A stretch of 64,000 nucleotides of DNA, taken from NCBI GenBank assembly GCA_958450365.1, contig CAUEEP010000743.1:9169501-9233500 (forward strand), in the 5' to 3' direction. Shown here piece after piece: positions 49,460 through 60,900 of the stretch. The notes under the pieces were generated by a model. The model saw only the letters and a list, made by a program, of their open reading frames with translations. It searched no databases and was not told the DNA's origin. Made by a program: the position numbers and the translations under genes. The DNA comes from Mesorhabditis belari (Eukaryota > Nematoda > Chromadorea > Rhabditida > Rhabditidae). Every line of letters begins with the position of its first letter. Positions within the stretch are counted from its first letter, which is position 1.

Positions 49460-50656
49460 AATGTATCTTTTTTTATAAAATTCATTTACACTTTTCTTTC
49501 TTTCATTAATTTATTAAACGCTTGTTCAGATGTGAGTCGATGTCAAGACTATTTTATTCTTCGGGTGATTGTTTATTTTCATTGTGATGACCCTTTGGTA
49601 CGCCTTGTTTTCCAAAATAAATGGTGATTTTGTGAAAATTTCATTTACACCTTACGAGTGAAGCTCATTTTGTCCTCTAGGATTTTGAGATCAAGCAAAA
49701 TCTAAGGTCAGACTAGACAAACAAACATATGATATTCTTTTAATTTTCTAGTGCTCATTGAAAACAAACAGCATTCGCCATATTAAAACAACCCCGCAAA
49801 AGGATTTGAGGGGTTTAGTTAGGGATGTTTATTGTATTTCCTAAAACACACTAATCACCCTGTTCCAATAAACTTCTGATGATTTGTGGGGGGTGGGACA
49901 AATGCGACCTTTTTTTTGCGCACCTGGACATTTGCGCACCTTTTTTTTGCTGGAAAAGGCCTTAGGAAAGACCGTAGAGCTTCGAAAATATTTCGAAAAT
50001 TTTTCCATATAAGGGAATCGTATGCGTAGATTCCGAATTTCGACAAATCGGACCTCGCTGACACATCAAATTTGGGTTAAAAGGCAAAAACTACGCAACT
50101 TAACGCTTTTCCGCAGTTTTTGCCTTTTAGCCCAAATTTGACGTGTCAGCGAGGTCTGATTTGTCGAAATTCGGAATCTACGCATACGATTCCCTTATAT
50201 GGAAAAATTTTCGAAATATTTTCGAAGTTCTACGGTCTTTCCCAAGGCCTTTTCCAGCAAAAAAAGGTGCGCAAATGTCCAGGTGCGCAAAAAAAAGGTC
50301 GCATTTGTCCCACCCCCGATTTGTGTCCAACATTTTTAGTTTTCAATTCATTTCTTCATGTTCGTTAAACGTTTAACGGGCTTTTTGAGGGGTTGCATGA
50401 AGTGAGCTTTTGCCTTGCAGGAGGCTAAACTCTAAAAACTGAATCGTTTGATGATTTATTAGTAACTCGTTCCCTGTGCTTACTATTAGTTCCAAGATCA
50501 ACCATTGTTTTGAGCCATGTTAAAAGAAACAGCGTCGGTAGAAGACCCTGAGCCCAACACGGGTAATAGCTTTTGTATTGGATTTGTTAGAACTGTAGCT
50601 TTTTCCATTTGATTGTTTCGTTTCTATTGATCGTTTAATGGTTTGTTGCTTTTCAG
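49460..50656. other. Intergenic between COG4 and the next gene
   Basis: This stretch contains one hAT-like MITE (49889-50317). An ATG at 50517 starts a short exon-like stretch (MLKETASVEDPEPNT) with a GGTAATAG donor, but its phase does not join the downstream exon. It is more likely 5' UTR or unrelated. Confidence 0.4.
49889..50317. mobile_element. Hairpin MITE, hAT-like (copy 3)
   Basis: The arms GGGGGGTGGGACAAATGCGA and its complement, with shared inner blocks AAGGCCTTAGGAAAGACCGT. The flanks are identical 8-bp copies GATTTGTG at 49881-88 and 50318-25, a perfect hAT-type target duplication and so probably a young insertion. Confidence 0.93.
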
Positions 50657-52261
50657 ATGTCGGAGCAAACGTCGCCATCGACATACCGAACGATGCTGAC
50701 TCGCTACAAGGATTTAAATGCTGACCAGCATTTGGTAAGCAGTCTTTTGTTTTTCAACACCAAATTGGGACCAAAACCTTTATTATTTGTGTGAATATCA
50801 AATCTAATGCATAAACTAGATAACAACACGATAAAAACATTTCAAGTTTTATGTAACGTCTGTCCTTAACTGGAAGAGGTAACAAATGTTTTAGCTGGTA
50901 ATATTTCTTATGATTGTTTCTGTTTAAGGCAGGATCCTTTGAGCTCACAATCCATCATCAAATGCACATGTTAGTCATTGTCAAAGATCAAGAGATTCTG
51001 CAACAGGTGAGGATTTGTTAGCAAACCTTATTTCTGTGTTTTAGGTATCTCTTCTAAACCCTGGTCCTTGTGCTTACTTCTTCAAGAAACAAATCTATTT
51101 TGAGTCAAGAAGTGCCAACAAAAACTACAGGTTTATATTGAATGTTGTTTTAATGACATTTTTGTAGATTTCGAGTTACTTTGTTTGATGAAAGCAGCGT
51201 GATGATGCTCTGCGCTGAACTTGGGCGTTACATCAAAGTGGAACCAGGAAAGAGTGTAAGATAAGGAGAAAAAGTTCGTAAATAATTATTTTTAGGGGTA
51301 TGAAACGCCAAACGAGCAATCACAATCCGCCCAACTGTGCACTGTAAAGGACGAAACTCCTCCTCGACGGCTCAAATCGCAAACAAATATTGAAAAGGAA
51401 AACGTGGTAATTATCGTATTCTATCTGATTTCGTTTTAGCCTCTGAATCAACCAATAATTATTTTTTTAGGAGTATGAAACCCTGAACGAGAAATCACGA
51501 TCCACCCAACTGCGCACTGTAAAGGATGAGGGACTTTCTCGACAGCTCAAATCACAAACAAATATTGAAAAGGAAAACGTGGTAACTATCGTATTCAATG
51601 TTCTATCTGATTTTGTTTTAGCCTCTGAATCAACCAAGAAATGAGGTAGATGTTTCTCGATCAGAAATGCGGGGACCAAACGACGTATGTTTTTTACTAT
51701 TCAAGGTATCTTTATTGGATTTAGGTTGGAAGAGTGTCGGATGCTTTTAAGCGTTGGAAAAGCGATTCTCCCCGTGAATATCAAGTTAGTAAATTTGAAA
51801 CGACACTATTGTTTTTTAGTTAGCCATGGTCTCGTGCGGTGTGGTTCTTCGCTCATTTCCCAGTTTTTGTCGACTTGAGGAAGAGTTCGGAGAATCCCTA
51901 TTTCCAACCGTGAACTATTTGATTTGTTTTTTGTTTTAATCAAAGTTCTTAGAGTGATCAACTAGAGGGCGAAGTACCCGTTTGCGTGTCGCTCAATTCA
52001 ACGCGGCATTCTGGATCTCAACCGGAGGACACCATTCAAAACCAAAATAGGTTAGTTCTGGATTTGCAGATCGTGACCAACATTCCTATTTTCAGCGAGC
52101 TTGATGTCACGATACCAATTGATCAAGAAAGCGATGAGCAAGACCCATTCAATGAAACGACATACTCTGTGTTAACGACATACTCTGGCTCATCAGCGGT
52201 AATATTTGTTTTTCTTTTTTTGATCACATGTTTTTAGGACTTAAATCCATTTGGTGATTAA
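50657..52261 (+). CDS. REC114-like protein (tentative), PH-like N-terminus
   Basis: ATG 50657 (MSEQTSPSTYRTMLTRYKDL) follows a TTTCAG acceptor. Exons in consistent phase lead to stop 52259-52261 after DLNPFGD. The first ~100 residues alternate as beta strands (FELTIHHQMHMLVIVKDQEI, ACAYFFKK-type strand, NYRFRVTLFDESSVMMLCAE-LGRYIKV), which resembles the PH-fold head of the meiotic recombination factor REC114. A long polar middle is followed by a short helix-like block (LRSFPSFCRLEEEFGESLFP) that recalls the conserved REC114 C-terminal helix. If correct, the protein would act in meiotic double-strand-break formation. The assignment rests on pattern, not on strong identity. An exon of ~37 codons is duplicated in tandem (51298-51645). 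The C-terminal NPF could bind EH domains. Confidence 0.5.
51298..51645 (+). repeat. Tandem duplication of an exon plus intron
   Basis: Two adjacent units of about 175 bases each encode a YETxNExSxSxQLxTVKDE...LKSQTNIEKENV exon and continue into a GTAA.TATCGTATTC intron with a CCTCTGAATCAACC block after TTTTAG. Both exons keep phase 0, so the protein gains a second ~37-residue repeat. The units differ at roughly one base in eight. Confidence 0.9.
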
Positions 52262-52530
52262 TTGTGCCTCATCTCTCGCTAAACCTCCCACTCTCAAGTA
52301 TAAGTTATGATGTGCTAGTCTTTTGTTGTAAGATTTGTTTGTTTGACAGGTGTTCTGTTTGTTTTTATTTTTATTTTAGTCTTGTTCGTTTACTATGAAT
52401 AAATAATACCTATTGCTTTCACTCAACTTGGTCATAAATCGCTTGTTTCGATTTTATTTATGTAGTCTTTACGTTGCAAACGCTTTTGTTGTCCGGCAAA
52501 TGCAATTTTTTTTCAAATTTCCAGATCGCG

Positions 52531-55052
52531 ATGTCACGGTTTTTTGCGTTGGTCGTTGCACTAGATCCGGACGCTCTTCGAGCGTATGCATCACCTCTGC
52601 AAAGCGAAAACAATCATAATGGAAGACCAGTCCTGGTTCATTGCGATGAGATAACGCCGTTAAAAGTGGGTAGTTGTGGCGTGTTAGAATGAATACGATA
52701 TATAATTTCATTAATTTTTGGATTGGGGAAGTAATAAGGCTCAAAAGCTCCACTTACGACACGCAAAGCAGCACCTACATTACTTTCGAGAAGACGGAGA
52801 AGTGTTTACCAACTGACTTCTTCGATGACAATGAAATTGTTGCGGTTGGTTTTTTTAAAGACTGAAGTAATTTATTTTTAGTTTGAATCGCTTGTCGTTT
52901 TCAACGAGAAATTTGCTGACAAGGACGCACTGGACGGACTGATTGGATGGAACCTCCAAGTTGGGCGAGTCATGGTGTCGAATTCTTCATTGACAGACAG
53001 GCGCGGTGGGAGGCTCCTTCCTGGAATCGTCTATCAAGGACTCATTTACTGGTATGGGTTTTTTTTTGATAAAATCTTTCATTAATAGCAAGTCGAAGCA
53101 ATTTTCGCAATAGTGCCTATGCGGAAAAACAATTGGCTATATCTATTACATATCATGTTGCCGGTTTAGCCCCGCACGAAATTCTATTAAAAAGGAAAGA
53201 CAACTGATGCATCAACATGAAAGTATGTGGCTTGTGCAGGATCTTGTGAGGTCCGTCCCTGAGCTGCGTGGCTCTCTACAGAAACTTTTTACACAGGTAT
53301 CATGATAGTCCACAAACTGGATAATTTTAATCATTTAGGAAATACCGGTAGCCTCACAAGAAAAACCAGCTACCGTTTGGGTGAGTTTTTTTTGCCTAAC
53401 CTAGAAGTCAATTGCTAATGAAAAAATAAGATTTTACAAACGAGCAATTATTTATTGCTAGGTTCTTTTTTGCGAGGAAGAAAACAAGCAGAAGTATTTA
53501 AAAATTGAATAAGCGTTTACAATTTAGAGTTTTCTTCCGCCTAGCTCCTTGAACATCAGCATTTACGATAAACCGATGAGGGCGCCGCCTCCTGTCAAAC
53601 AACCAAGCCCCATTGTCCTCAATTTCCAGTCACAAGGAGCTCAAACGATCATGGATGATGTCACTAATCCATTTCGCTCACCACCGCCTATTTCATGGTC
53701 ACAAATGGATGATGAGCAGAAGCAATTGTCACCAAGCATCATGACGCCACCAAGGTCTGCACTCAAAAAGTCTTTTGAGATCAAGCAAGATAAGGCCGCT
53801 GAGGAAGATAAAACTTGGTCAGCGCACCCAAAATCGTCAAAGAAAGCGCTTCAAGGATTTGGTGAATCCAGAGGATGGCTTAGAACAAATAAAGCGATAA
53901 CTAGTGAAAGCATCTGGAAAACGCAATCTCGGGATAATGCTTCAGTTAGCACTGCAAATCTAGCATCACCAGGTCAGTTGATGATTAGCGTTTATGGGAC
54001 TACCTTTAGAAAATTCTGGAAACGCGTTTGTAACTTTTAAAATAGCTGACGTTTAGAAATCGCCTACATCGTTCGAGTCGTCCATGGCAAGTACGCAATC
54101 GCATACAGTTTCCAACGCAATTTGATCTGGTACGATTTGACGAAGATCTCGAAAATAACGCAGGTGATTTTGATGATGATTAAATTGTCGATTTGACTTA
54201 TCTTTCATTTGTTTAGCTTTCTCATGAGCCAACGGTCGCTGTCACTTTTACGAAGATGGTCGATTTTTCATGTTGCCCCGGCGCCGCAAACAACGAGGAA
54301 AGTGTGAATCTTCAGGTAGTGATTATTCAGTTTTAGAGGTTTGGAAAAATTGTGGTAGTCGAATAGTTTGCAGTGTGATCTTTAGGCTGTCGATGTGTCA
54401 GTGGAAGAGGATGCGCCTAATATCAAGTTTCAAGTTTAAAAGTTTTTTTTTTACGTTGAAACTCTTTTGTTTAGCTCTGCACACCTAGAACAGAAAGCTT
54501 TACCGTCGACGACCCTCCCAAGAAGGACACAATCAAGGTAGATTTGGTCAAAGATCTTAAGCAGCGGCGCTAGTTTTGGAGTTTAGCTATAACACCTATA
54601 CGTATTTTTTTCAGTGCCGGCTTCGGTTTACACTGTTTAGGAATAGTCTGCGCAATGAATTTCTCGAGAAACAACAGAAAGATTGCTATTTCCCCTCACA
54701 TGTCATCAGGGAGCTTACACAGCTGTATCAATATACGGAATTGAAGAGTTTCGAAGTGAGTTTTTGGTTATATTATATTAATTATAAAATTTCAGATTTT
54801 CATACGCGTGCGCCCCGAATGTGCGCCGGATGAGAAGATGGCATTCGAATACCACTGCATGTATGACGAAACAAGTGGCACCAGAGGATCAATGGAAATT
54901 CGATCTTATGTAAGTATTTCGAAATGCTCAGTCTGGGAAAAATGCTTGGCTTCAAAACAACACAATTGAGAAGATATCATTATATTGTATTGATTTAGGT
55001 TGCTCGCAGAGGCAAATTTCTGCGGTTGATGGACGAAAAAAGGAAGAAATAA
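52531..55052 (+). CDS. Unrecognised multi-exon protein
   Basis: The likely start is ATG 52531 (MSRFFALVVALDPDALRAYA) and the stop is at 55050-55052 after MDEKRKK. I do not recognise the family. Exon products in order: a compact region with SSTYITFEKTEKCLPTDFFD and FESLVVFNEKFADKDALDGL then GWNLQVGRVMVSNSSLTDRR (52.7-53.05 kb); a helical block (MWLVQDLVRSVPELRGSLQK, 53.23 kb); a long low-complexity, Pro/Ser-rich exon (53545-53970) with NPFRSPPPISW and MTPPRSALKKS, resembling phospho-sites; then structured exons IAYIVRVVHGKYAIAYSFQR, RLRFTLFRNSLRNEFLEKQQ and FIRVRPECAPDEKMAFEYHC. The reading frame does not pass cleanly from exon 1 (donor near 52665) to exon 2 (near 52740), so a splice site there is misread or a base is missing. 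It lies 270 bases downstream of the REC114-like gene on the same strand. Confidence 0.55.
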
Positions 55053-55284
55053 TTAAAGATAGAAACGGATTTATTGCTCTCTTTTAAATGTTGTCTTAAT
55101 TACCGTATTTTCTGTAATAGTAGTGCAGGCAGGAGGGAGGTTGAAAAAAAAATAGTAGTGCACCCTGCTAAAATTTGCTCTGTTGTTGTTCACTTTGACT
55201 TCCTTTGCTTTAAAAGCATACTGGTAGCTAAATGAGATGCTGTTATGAGATTGTGGCTATTTATTTAGTACTGACTAACATACA

Positions 55285-56819
55285 GTCATGCACAAAAGTC
55301 TTGTAACATCCTGTTTAGCAAATTTCAAAGTGTAATAACTTTTTTTGGTTTTCAGTTGTCAAAAATTTCTATTTTTATATGCAAGAAAAGCTTTATTGAA
55401 ACGATTAACAAAAAATAAGAAAAACAAAAAACGGGCGTATTTTTGATGCTCAAAAGTCTTGTAACATTTGAAAAAAACAGAAATTACCAAATTTTTAATA
55501 CTTCGTTGGTCCACCTTTAGCTTTGATGACTTCCTGGATCCGCTTTGGCATTGAATCAACTAAATCGCGTAGAATTTGGGCTCTCAGGGATGACCAGGTA
55601 CGGAGTATGAAGAACCAAAGCTCTATCTTCGAGTTGAATCGCTTTCCCTTCAGCTTTGACTTCAAAAAAGCCCAAAGATGCTCAATGACGTTCAAATCTG
55701 GGCTGTATGGAGGAGCTGAGATAAGCTGAACACGATTTGCTTTGAACCATCCTGGAAGGCGAGCTTTTCCACCATTTGCGAGACTGACGACCCCGCCCAT
55801 TAGCAATTGGCTCTTGTGGCAAGGCGCATTATCCTGATAAAGCAGCCATCCAGGACCCATTTTTGCAATTGAAAATGGCAGAAGATGATTCTGGAGAACT
55901 GATTTGTAGCCTTCAGCGTTGAGCGTTGAGTTTAGTAGCACTAGCGGACCTGGTGAATTTCTCGACATTGCACCTGAAAGACAGAGTTGAGAGTGTGCAC
56001 CATGAAAGTAGCCCTTACCCCAAAGCATGATTGATCCTTGGCCTAATTTCAAGGTTGGTCGCACATATCTGATGTTGTACCGCTTTCCTATTGGTCTTCT
56101 GACCAAGTGGTTGCCATCCGAGCGAAAAAGATTGACTTTTGACTCATCAGTAAAAATCACATTTGCCCAATCATTTGTCGTCCAGGAAGCATACTTCTTT
56201 GCAAACTCCAAACGAATCTTCCGATGCTTGGCATTCATCAAGGGCTTCTTGTCACGAACCCACCACGAATCCAGCGTCGGCTCACTGTCATTCGTGATAC
56301 ATCCTTGCCGAATTGACTCTTCATCATGACGACTCCATCGCTCGCATTGAGATCCTTGTTATTTTTGTGAGCTTTGACGAGCGCTTTATCCTCTCTGGGT
56401 GTTGTAATTGGTGGACGGCCTGATTTTGAAGCTCGGTGAACAGATCCAGTCGTTTTGAACGTCCCGACATTTACAGATACCGTTTTTTCACTGCATTTGA
56501 ATTCCTCTGAATCCCTTTCTCTCGCGCTTCCACAATTTTTTCTTTGTCCCGAGTTGACAAATATTGTCCAGACATCTAAAAAAATAATTTTTTGTTATGT
56601 AAAAAGAAAATAAAAACAAAAAAAAGCAAAATACTTCAATTTTATTTGTTTTTCTTAATTTTTGTTAATCGTTTCAATAAAGTTTTTCTTGCATATAAAA
56701 ATAGAAATTTTTGACAACTGAAAACCAAAAACTGCTTGGGAATTCGCCTCTTTGCAAAAAAAGTTATTACACTTTGAAATTTGCTAAACTGGATGTTACA
56801 AGACTTTTGTGCATGACTG
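55285..56819 (-). mobile_element. Tc1-like transposon, 1.5 kb, nested
   Basis: Left CAGTCATGCACAAAAGTCTT-GTAACATCC and right complement, flanked by TA (55283-84, 56820-21). The inverted repeat continues further in (AATTTCAAAGTGTAATAACTTT near 55320, and its complement near 56770), so the TIRs are long. It contains one minus-strand transposase pseudogene. Confidence 0.93.
55495..56575 (-). pseudogene. Tc1-like transposase with frameshifts
   Basis: ATG at 56575 starts MSGQYLSTRDKEKIVEARE. The frame then changes at about 56520 and again near 56265, where the long intact part begins (MNAKHRKIRLEFAKKYASW). The catalytic triad is present in order: Asp in VIFTDESKVN (56.15 kb), Asp in LLYQDNAPCHKS (55.83 kb) and Glu in PDLNVIEHLWAFLK (55.69 kb), giving the DDE spacing of Tc1-type enzymes. 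The stop follows GGPTKY at 55495. The catalytic core is intact, but the DNA-binding head is out of frame, so this copy is probably inactive. Confidence 0.88.
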
Positions 56820-56870
56820 TATTGTGCTTGTAATTAACTTTTTGACATATTGCTACTACTTCTTTTGGTA

Positions 56871-57036
56871 CTTATGGGTTTTACCCATCGCACATTTAAG
56901 CACGTTTAAGCTTTATCTACTATAATTTTATCTACAAGTATAATTTAAACGTAGTTTGCCCATAAAATAAATCTACTTGCACTAAAATTGGCATATTTTT
57001 ATGATGGAAAAATATGCGGTGGCTATAACCCATAAG
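56871..57036. mobile_element. Small MITE with CTTATGGGTT termini, nested
   Basis: The 166-bp left terminus CTTATGGGTTTTACCCATCG and the right terminus (complement) CTTATGGGTTATAGCCACCG agree over about 28 bases with four changes, flanked by TA (56869-70, 57037-38). It lies between the Tc1-like element and the coding part of the host element. Confidence 0.78.
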
Positions 57037-57100
57037 TACTCTTCTATTTTATTCGTTTACAAGCATTTTCTTATTCTTTTCAAAGTTTGATTTTTTAGAA

Positions 57101-57813
57101 ATGGAACTCGACGGCGATTCCGACAAACAATTGCAAGAATTTTGTACAAAGCAAGGACACTATCAATTCGAAAAGGATGCTCGAGATTGGAACGCTCAAT
57201 GCAAAGAGGATTTTCTCGTGCCTGAAGATGAAATAAACTTGGATGCAAATGAAACCGACATTGCTGACAACCTATCGGCAACTGGCGAAGAGGAGCCTGA
57301 TGAGGAACCTTCTCGAAAACCCAAGTGATCCCATCCGAGATGGGGTCGAAGAAAAAACGCTGTTTTGACGTCGAGACCAAGCTTATGGTTGTCGCTTTTG
57401 CGGAAAAGACGGACAAATCAGGCGCCGCTAGAAGATTCGGTGTTCATCGGCAAAATGTTCTCCAGTGGTGTAAGCAAAAGGACGATCTTGTGAAACAAAA
57501 GCGAAAACGATTGAAGCGCCTGGAAGGTGGTGGTCGGAAATTGAAGGACGCAGCTTTCGACAACGAGCTTGTCAATTGGATCCGAGAAAAGCGATTAAAG
57601 AAATTGCGATTGACTCGCAAAATGATCCAAAACCAAGCTCGAATGATATGGAAAAACGACGAAAAATTTTCAGCATCAATTGGCTGGCTAAGTTGTTTTA
57701 TAGAAAGACATCACCTCTCGACGCGTCGACCAACAACTCGATTCATTTGGAAGAAAGAGATGACATACGTACATGATACCTATTATTATTGCATGGTAAA
57801 GGTATGGATCTAG
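57101..57813 (+). CDS. pogo/Tigger-type DNA-binding protein without DDE domain
   Basis: Two plus-strand segments. 57101-57328 (ATG 57101, just after a TTTTTTAG acceptor) is acidic (LSATGEEEPDEEPSRK). 57340-57813, in another frame, starts MGSKKKRCFDVETKLMVVAF. It contains a psq-type helix-turn-helix (EKTDKSGAARRFGVHRQNVL-QWCKQ) and a CENP-B-type second HTH (LTRKMIQNQARMIW, FSASIGWLSCFIERHHLSTR). This is the DNA-binding half of pogo/Tigger transposases and CENP-B. A stop at 57811 and the element end at 57901 leave no room for the DDE nuclease domain. The two segments may be joined by splicing or be separated by a frameshift. The protein might bind the termini of its relatives, but this is speculative. 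Confidence 0.7.
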
Positions 57814-57903
57814 TGAAAAAAAGAAACTCTAATAGTAGTGCAGGCTGGAGGGGGGTTGAAAAAATAGTAGTGCAAAAATAGTACTATTACAGAAAATACG
57901 GTA

Positions 57904-60900
57904 TGCAAGTTTTCAGATTTAACTTTAGTATTCTCTTCGTTTTTGTGGTGCCTGTTTTCTCTTATCTCATTAATATAGTCAGTGTCAGTGTTTGTAATTG
58001 ACACTTTTTTTCCTCGTTAGCTCATATGTCTGTTAAGTTATTAGTGAATGATATAAACTTTATTGATTTGGTTCAGTAAGCAGTAAAACGTGATAAAGAC
58101 TCTAAAAACAAAGACGGGAAATGAAAAATGTTTGCACTTTGGCTCTTGTAGCATAAGTTAATTGAACTTAAAAAGCTGATCTCAAATGTACAACAAAACT
58201 ATCCAACGCCTACATGCCGGCTATATTTTAGATTTTATTCTATCAGACCAAACTAGAGACACAAATAAATGATTTCGTCTCTTTCCAATCCATATACAAC
58301 TGTTGCGTAATAGTGTACCTGACTCCCGAAAGGCTGTTCATGCAAATATGACCTAGTTATGGGATGATGAGAATGACGATGAGTTTGTGATTAGATTTTC
58401 TCATTTTAACCCATTCAACCCTTCAGAAACTGCAAAAATCACCAAGAATCCAAGAATCGGAGGTGTGATTGACCTATGCCAAATGAGCCCTTCTTCTCGA
58501 ATTACCCCTCATCAATGAGTTGTCCATCACACGCGCATTTCCCCTTTCGCTTTCCCCATTTATCTGACCCGATCGGTTGCCAATGGTCACCTCAATTAGT
58601 CTCGCTTCTTTCATACTCCATTTATCTCCTACCCTTTCCTTTTATTCTTTCATCCCAATCTCCCATTCGTCATCACCGCCATTTCGCACCCATTTACCAC
58701 ATTAGAAACATGTAATTGAATGGGAGTTGAAGATTTTGTGAAAGATGAGTTGATGAGGAAATATGTTGAATAGGATTTAGAACTACCTATAGTCTAGTTT
58801 ATAGGAGATCACTGTTAGTTTGTGTGTTGATTCTTGATTTCATGATCGTCAACTGGAAAAACTCATTCGACAAAACTCTTTCAAAGTCACCACTGAGTTT
58901 TGCGTGCTACTCCAGCTCTTATAGAGTTTTGACGCTGGCTTTAAAAAGCTAGCTCTTTGCTAGCCGTCTTAATTTTGCAAATTGAAAATTGTATGTCTCG
59001 GATGGTGGATAAAAGAGACCAAAATCAGGGAAACTGAGAAACCTAGGAGTAATGGGAGTCAGGCTCGCTTAACAATTACCTAAAGCTATCGGTATTCGGT
59101 ATACCAGTTCAAAACGAATCAAATGATCCTTTACGTTTGAAGAGAGAATCTATGGATCAGACTTTTTTAACTTCATTAACTTGTCGCTTCCTGAAACATC
59201 TGTATTTTTAAATGAAAATGCAATGAAAATTATTTTCCCCCATCCAGCGATCTTTCGATCTTACAAAAGCTTGATTTCCGCTCCCCTCTCTCGATCAAAA
59301 TTTGCATGCGAATCACAGACCTCTCTAGCCGTGTGTGACCCTTATCTCTTTTCTTTTAAGAGGCACGAATCGACTTTAAAAGGAAAGGGCACATCTCTTA
59401 ACAATCTCTCGACAAATATCACCTCTCATTCATTCATTCATCTTTCTCAATCTTTTTCTCTCGTTTCTCATCATAACACTCAATATTGCCATTTTTTTTC
59501 TTTGTTTCTTTTCCTCTGCTCTCAATATTTTGTGTGCTTTTCTGTGCTTGAACAGCCGTCCAGTTCCTCTCCTATCTAGCCATTACCCATGCTTTAGAGT
59601 CTGTTTTTTTTTCACCTAGCTATACCCAGTTGATTTTTTTGCTCCCATTAAACCTTCGAAAACTTTGGTATCTGGTGTACTCAATTCTCTACGTTTAAGT
59701 ATTTTAACAATACTCGGTCTTAGTGCGTCTTAGTAAAGAAAGTGAGAATTTTCCACCAATCAATCACTTGGTTTTCTCATTGTCAGACGAAATTTCTGCC
59801 CACAGTGCTTTCATTTATGCCTCGCTCGACTCTTCTCGGTGATTTAAATTGTTTCTCATTAAAATTCGAGTACTTATTCAATCGTTTTTCCATCAGAATA
59901 CCACCAAGGAAAGATTTCCCCTGTTCCTTTGTTCAAAGTGTTATTCACTCAAAGCCTCTCTGCTTTAAAATCTCTTCCTCCACTTTTTCGATTCATTTCG
60001 GATCTCCGATCTCATTTCGGATCTCCGAATACCGAAGGGAAAAACTTGAAATGTTGAAATTTTCCTTGCTCAGTCAAAGAAGAAGCATTTGTACTTACTA
60101 GACTGGACGTTTTGTCTTTGAGCATTTGTACTTACTGGACGTTTTGTCTTTGAGCATTTGTACTTACTAGACTGGACATTTTGTCTTTGAGCATTTGTAC
60201 TTACTGGACATTTTGTCTAGACCTTGGTTACATACCGTAGAGATTCCACTTTGCACTCTCAAATTTGGAAACGCACCCTTTCTGGTGAACTTTTGAGAAA
60301 GAAACAAATATCTGCATACCAGAAAGGATATATTTCCACTTTTGAGCTCAAAATACACCCAGAAGCAATAGGGTTGACTAGGGAATAGGGAAGAATAGAG
60401 TTGAGTTTTGGGTCAAAAAATGCTACATTACTCTTTCACTGCTTTTCAAAAATTAATTCCGCGACAAAGTCCAAATGAGGACATCTCTCTGCTATAGACA
60501 TTCATGAAAAAGAAATGTCTCGCGTGTCTCTCTTCTCAAAAAAAAGGTGGATGTGAAAAGATCGATCCATCTCTTTCTAAACTTCCAGAGAAAATATTTC
60601 AAATTCGCGGCTCTCGATCTCATTTTTCTTTGTTTTCCTCAAGATTTCTAATCTCTTCAAAGATCTTTAAAGATAATGTTTTTCGTCTTGCCTCAAACCT
60701 TCCAATATTTTACCATTCAAGTCAATTATTTCATTTTGCACAAAACATTTTTAAAAAAGCTATTATTCTCATGTTGCTCTTGAAATTTGCAAAACAAAAC
60801 TTCAAAGAGAGCTCGGAGAACTCTTTGCAGTTCGTATGCATTTTCTACTTCCTCTTTGCTATTCTTTTTTTTTTCTTTCGTCCAAGTCTGAACTCTTCTT

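Larger units (their letters stand above)
55103..57901 (+). mobile_element. pogo/CENP-B-like TIR element with nested insertions
   Basis: Left CCGTATTTTCTGTAATAGTA and right TACTATTACAGAAAATACGG are complements, flanked by TA (55101-02, 57902-03). Just inside both ends is GTGCAGGC-GGAGG-AGGTTGAAAAAA-TAGTAGTGCA. A Tc1-like element (55285-56819) and a small MITE (56871-57036) are inserted in it. Without them it would be about 1.1 kb and encode one DNA-binding protein (57101-57813). Its termini match those of the dimeric MITEs at 20.6, 25.4 and 28.0 kb. Confidence 0.85.

Noticed and set aside
50517..50570. ATG-initiated exon (MLKETASVEDPEPNT) as exon 1 of the REC114-like gene
   Set aside because: Its donor phase would force the following exon into a frame that stops after about 22 codons, whereas ATG 50657 opens the conserved frame.
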